From Brachionus rotundiformis (lineage: Eukaryota; Rotifera; Eurotatoria; Ploima; Brachionidae), in assembly GCA_016802295.1 (NCBI GenBank), contig JAESIW010000202.1, positions 1 to 10,635 of the forward strand: a DNA stretch of 10,635 bases, given 5' to 3'. This document shows positions 7,601 through 10,635 of the stretch, piece after piece. Below the pieces are notes generated by a model that was given only the letters and a program-made list of their open reading frames with translations, was not told the DNA's origin and did not search any database. A program made the translations under genes and the position numbers. Every line of letters begins with the position of its first letter. Within the stretch, counting starts at the first letter, position 1.

Positions 7601-10261
7601 CAGGTATCAAAATATACTCTTGACCAAGAAGATTTGCAGTCAAGATACAAAAATATTGTGGGCTTCTTTTTTGTCTCAAATTACACCGAAGATGGTATAC
7701 CAGAACTTAAACAAAAATTAATTTCAGTAACACTGCAAGAAAAATATATTGGTGAAAAAATACCGGTGGGTTTTTGTGTTTAAATAATTTAAAAATGAGT
7801 ATTTGTTTTTAAATGAAGGAAGCTTGGCTAAATTTTGAAAAAAGCATTAAAGCTAGATCGCAAAACCAGCCGATAATTTCTACAAAAAAAGCTAGGCAAC
7901 TGGCTGATAAAAGTGGAATTTACGACGAAGAAGAAATTGAACAAGTTGTTAAGTTTTTAAATGATCTTGGCTCATTGCAGTATTTTGAAAATCAAAGTTT
8001 AAAAGATAAAATTGTAATTAACCCTCAATGGATAGTGGACGCGTTTGCCAAAATAGTTTCTGTAAAGGAAACATGCATCCAGAATGGAAGATTTACCCAC
8101 GATAAAATAAAAGAAATATGGAAAGATTATGATGAGAGCTTGCACGAATGGATGCTCAAACTAACCGAAGAGTTTGATCTTACATTCCCAATTAGAGACC
8201 AAAATATCAGCATAGTGCCTTGTCTACTACCAGATGCTGAACCTGCACACGATTGGCCCGAGATTGATGCTAATAACCCGGTTAAAATCAAACAATTTAA
8301 AATAAAATATACTTTTGATTATCTGCCCATTGGTCTGTTTAATAGAATTCAAGTTAGACTTTTCCAATATGGTGACAATTCATTAATATGGAAGAAAGGT
8401 TCCTTGTTAAAGAAAAACTCTCATTTGGCTTTACTTAACCAAACAAAAAATTCCCTATCAATTGAGGTAAAAGTGCAAGGCGTAAAGCCTGAGAATATTG
8501 TCTTGGTAATCCATGAGGCGATTGAAACTCTGATTAATGATTCTTTCAATGGACTTAAATATGATTTTAGCTTTCCTTGTCCTGAATGTGTGGACAGTCA
8601 ATCAAGTGATCCTCACCTATTTAGTTCTGCATTGCTTAAAAGAGCAAATGAAATGAAAGCCCCTTTTTTACAGTGTGTTAAGTATTTCCATGTGGTATCG
8701 GTACAGGAAATGATGGCCATCATGCCTGTAGATGACTCAAATAATTTTGATCTCAATCTTGAGTATTCTATTAGGGACTTGAAGAATTTAAAAGAAAATT
8801 TTAGGTATGACATTATGTTCTGGTATTGCGAAATAGATACAGATCTTGAATCAACTAAATCTATTAGCCCATTGACTGTTATTAACGCCATCGAGTCTCA
8901 AGGCTACTCTATTTGGTATAGTAAAAAGCCATCTGTTGAAAAACTTGACAAGATAACCAGTGTTATAAAGCAGTCCAAGTTGGTAATCTTCGGGGTATCT
9001 GACAATTTTGCATTAGATTCAAGATGCGTTCAAATATTTGAATTGTCTAAAAATCTCATCAAAAAAACTTATCTATTGATAGAGTTTGGTCTGTTGGGAG
9101 CAAGAACCTGGCTCAAAAATCCTCTATTTGCCTCAGCATGCTCGGACTTTCGGATCATAATGCAAGACCCTAAGCGCTATGCCACAAAAATAGCTGATGC
9201 TTTTGAGTCAATTGAGAAAATTGTCCAAGTTGATCCAAAAAAGAAAGAAATGAAAAATCCTGATGTGTTTATCAGTTATTCATGGGCCAATTCTCTTGAT
9301 GCGGTCAAAAAAGGTAGCAGAGGTACAAAAAAGAGCATTGGCGCTTTGGATCCGAGAAGTTTAGTGAAATTTTTTGCTGATAATGGAATAAACGCATGGC
9401 TTGATGTGGACAATTTAGACTCAACAACTCAAATGTTTGGTGAAATTACGAAGGGAATGAACTTGGCCAAAGTTATTGTTGCCTGTGTCTCCGATGAATA
9501 TGTCGAGTCACAGAATTGTGTATTAGAATTTAGATTTGCGCACATTTCACTCAAGTTGCCGATTATAAAGGCAGTTGTTGGTCTTGGCAACGAATGGAGA
9601 AAGAATGAAATTGCGTTTTTGGGCAGCAATTATCCCGAGATTAATTTTCAATACGAAGTCAAAGGTAATTTATTTTTTAATCAATTATATTAATTAATAT
9701 TATTAATTAAAAATTGGCCATCTTCCTCTCAACTTATAAAAATTAATTTTGATTATATTATATTAATTTAATAATTTGATTATTTAAGTTTTTAACTAAA
9801 CCTTTAATTCATGCTCACCCTAACTGTTTTTTATATTCTAGATTGGATCTTCCCAAAGAGTACTTTTTGAAATTTGCTTTTCTTTTCATAATGTTTCTTT
9901 TATTTAATTGTTTTCACAAGTCTAACCTATGTAATTTTATTTATTAAAATAGAGGGTCTCGCCAATTTATGCCGATTTTGTGACCAGGTTTAATCTTAGA
10001 CTGGTCATCTAATATGTGAGAAAATTTTTGTGATTTTTATTTAAAATTTATTTTAAATACTTGATTACAAAAAGCTAATACTTATGCATCTTTGAGATGT
10101 GTTGCTTGACACCACGCTCATTTTTCTTGAATCTACCATACTCTGGTAAGCTATTGGATTTTAATGTTTACTAAGGGTCCATTTTACAGCTAAGTAAATC
10201 ACTTCAAAAACAGTTGGAACTTATGATGCTAAGTCTAGAAAATAATAATCCCACTGTATAA
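4616..10261 (+). CDS. LRR-EF-hand-Roc-COR-TIR-TIR protein (Roco family)
   Basis: Core exons are 4616-6265, 7604-7765 and 7819-9664, joined by phase-0 GT-AG introns of 1338 and 53 nt (1219 codons). Domains in order: unknown N-terminus with Cys-rich GRCYFCYLADH (about 81-91); LRRs about 137-262; EF-hand pair 265-325; LRRs 335-405; Roc GTPase about 431-590, with P-loop GLGQAGKT (439-446), DFAGQ (489-493) and THID (546-549); COR about 605-900, starting EAWLNFE, with CPEC (858-861) and C890; TIR-1 about 933-1029; TIR-2 about 1085-1192. TIR-2 has DVFISYSW and S-x2-C-x2-E, with E1174 at the TIR NADase glutamate position; TIR-1 has I1010 there. No kinase is present. Roc-COR domains act as GTP-driven dimer switches, so a cytosolic innate-immune or cell-death sensor is plausible (inference). 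The start is the first ATG of the open frame; an earlier one at 4588 closes at once. The tail after 9664 is tentative: 9953-9987 plus 10190-10261 keeps frame. Confidence 0.85.
5408..5593 (+). other. EF-hand pair inserted between LRR blocks
   Basis: Residues 304-315 (DSNSNGYLESEE) match the canonical 12-residue EF-hand loop: Asp1, Asn3, Asn5, Gly6, Leu8 and Glu12. Helix-like segments flank it (SLEFIENLFNHF before, ITKINAFIFKKF after). A degenerate partner lies 37 residues earlier (DKYGKNNSLISKENFIKEI, from D267), close to the usual 36-residue spacing in EF-hand pairs. EF-hands bind Ca2+. The canonical loop should be competent, and the partner probably is not. Confidence 0.75.
6266..7603 (+). 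other. Long 1338-nt intron inside the Roc domain
   Basis: The donor GTAATA follows the codon for Gln550, directly after the THID GTP-specificity motif. The acceptor is TTGATTCAG before 7604. It is phase 0, and rejoining restores the Roc sequence THIDQ|VSKY. Other introns in the window are mostly under 60 nt, so this one is oversized. It holds a MITE-like element (7126-7332), an AAATTT-repeat tract around 6622-6645, and a 13-bp direct repeat AATTATGCTTCTT at 6421 and 6981. No coding sequence is visible in it. Confidence 0.8.
7126..7332. mobile_element. MITE-like element with 28-bp imperfect inverted repeats
   Basis: The left arm 7126-7154 reads CCGTATTCCTTGGCAAATTA then GTGTACCCC. The reverse complement of the right arm 7305-7332 reads CCGTAAACCCTTGCAAATAA then GTGCCCCC. 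By hand alignment 21 of 28 positions match, and both arms are richer in GC than the surrounding intron. The ~150-bp interior has no open frame. I see no clear target-site duplication, so superfamily is unassigned. It could instead be an unrelated hairpin. Confidence 0.5.
9665..10189 (+). other. 3' intron region of the Roco gene; splicing unresolved
   Basis: A good donor GTAATT at 9665 follows K1219 plus one base. Three endings compete. Unspliced, translation adds GNLFFNQLY and stops at 9693. Using the strong acceptor TATATTCTAG (9841) adds DWIFPKSTF and stops at 9871. Using AAAATAG (9952) gives exon 9953-9987 (EGLANLCRFCDQ, donor GTTTAA), then acceptor TTTTACAG (10189) and a last exon 10190-10261 (LSKSLQKQLELMMLSLENNN, then PTV and TAA). 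The last keeps frame and yields a helical tail. A 44-nt intron-like GTAAGC...TTTTACAG at 10146-10189 suggests another exon ending at 10145. Confidence 0.4.
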
Positions 10262-10513
10262 AACGCAATTGGTGATTTGGCAAATTTAATCTGAGCTGTC
10301 AAACATTTTTTTAGTTTATTAATTAATTTTTTTTCATTATTTTCTTTTAACATTTTTTTGAAATAAATAAAGAGACTTTTTTTAGATTTTAAGAAAATTT
10401 GAATCTTTCTATTAAATTTTCAATTTCAAATTATATTTTTATATTAATATATTACAATTAACTTATTTATTTGACCAATATCATTTTGACCGATCACACA
10501 ACAGGCGAGACCC
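9954..10513. repeat. GC-rich 10-bp inverted repeat pair, possible transposon ends
   Basis: GGGTCTCGCC at 9954-9963 is perfectly inverted as GGCGAGACCC at 10504-10513. The outward flanks AAAATAGA and AAAAACGA agree at 6 of 8 positions, which would fit a worn 8-bp target duplication of hAT type. The left copy would overlap the tentative Roco tail exon, so the two interpretations conflict. No transposase is seen in between. Confidence 0.3.
10362..10371 (+). terminator. Overlapping AATAAA polyadenylation signals
   Basis: AATAAATAAA contains two overlapping AATAAA hexamers about 100 bases after the tentative last Roco stop at 10259-10261. This spacing supports a Roco 3' end here, but the motif is cheap in AT-rich DNA. 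Confidence 0.35.
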
Positions 10514-10635
10514 AAAAACGATCTCCATTTTTCCATAAAAGACCATATCCGCATAAGCCGTAAAACTTATAAATGCGGTAACATCATCAGTTCTATTGTT
10601 GGTGCAATATTTGGTCAACAAAAAAATAAAATAAT
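10505..10635. other. Coding-like stretch at the right edge, strand undecided
   Basis: From 10505 the sequence has more GC and stays open to the window end. On the plus strand it reads NDLHFSIKDHIRISRKTYKC and then GNIISSIVGAIFGQQKNK, after an AG acceptor-like ACAACAG. On the minus strand about 45 codons are open, including TDDVTAFISFTAYADMVFYG and ending in TGA near 10486. Both look protein-like and I recognise neither. One is probably a partial exon of a neighbouring gene or transposon. Confidence 0.3.

Noticed and set aside
6241..7603. Treating 4616-6274 and 7595-9693 as separate genes
   Set aside because: The Roc domain is split exactly at a phase-0 GT-AG intron and rejoins cleanly (THIDQ|VSKY), and COR follows directly, so they are one gene.
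8613..9629. Minus-strand open frames opposite the COR and TIR region
   Set aside because: They are shadows of the plus-strand TIR domains, whose motifs are unambiguous.
1..10635. CRISPR arrays, tRNA/rRNA genes or prokaryotic operons
   Set aside because: There are no regularly spaced repeats, no cloverleaf-like or ribosomal sequence, and the genes need introns removed.

Overview
This looks like nuclear DNA from a small-genome animal. It is strongly AT-rich, and its genes are split by very short GT-AG introns (about 37-60 nt, several phase-consistent). It encodes metazoan-type domains: an MBT repeat, and an LRR-Roc-COR protein with TIR domains. It also carries decayed Tc1-like and MULE-like transposons. 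A rotifer such as Brachionus is my best guess, inferred from style only. There are no prokaryotic operons, tRNA, rRNA or CRISPR.

Layout. (1) 1-1113, plus strand: a spliced gene with one good MBT repeat whose methyl-lysine pocket residues are kept. It also has the N-terminal arm of a second repeat, then breaks off. (2) About 1258-2740: a cluster of transposon relics. It holds a Tc1-type terminus, a deletion-derivative MULE-like element ending in a SWIM-type zinc-finger tail, and a short Tc1/mariner copy with a DD34E catalytic end, both on the minus strand. (3) 2740-3160: non-coding, apart from one short protein-like minus-strand segment. (4) 3167-3635, plus strand: a small two-exon gene of unknown function, with AATAAA just after its stop. 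(5) 3649-4615: about 1 kb without a convincing gene. (6) 4616 to about 10261, plus strand: the main gene, a large Roco protein. Its order is LRR, EF-hand pair, LRR, Roc GTPase, COR, degenerate TIR, intact TIR. Its one long intron (1338 nt) contains a ~207-bp MITE-like inverted-repeat element. (7) 10262-10635: polyadenylation signals and a short coding-like stretch at the edge.

The Roco gene is the most interesting item. Roc-COR is a GTP-driven dimerising switch, and intact TIR domains can cleave NAD+ or act as signalling scaffolds. An EF-hand pair splits the LRR sensor, and there is no kinase. This suggests an NLR-like, Ca2+- and GTP-gated TIR effector. That function is inference; the domains are read directly from the sequence. 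I see no evidence that the MBT gene, the small gene and the Roco gene work together.
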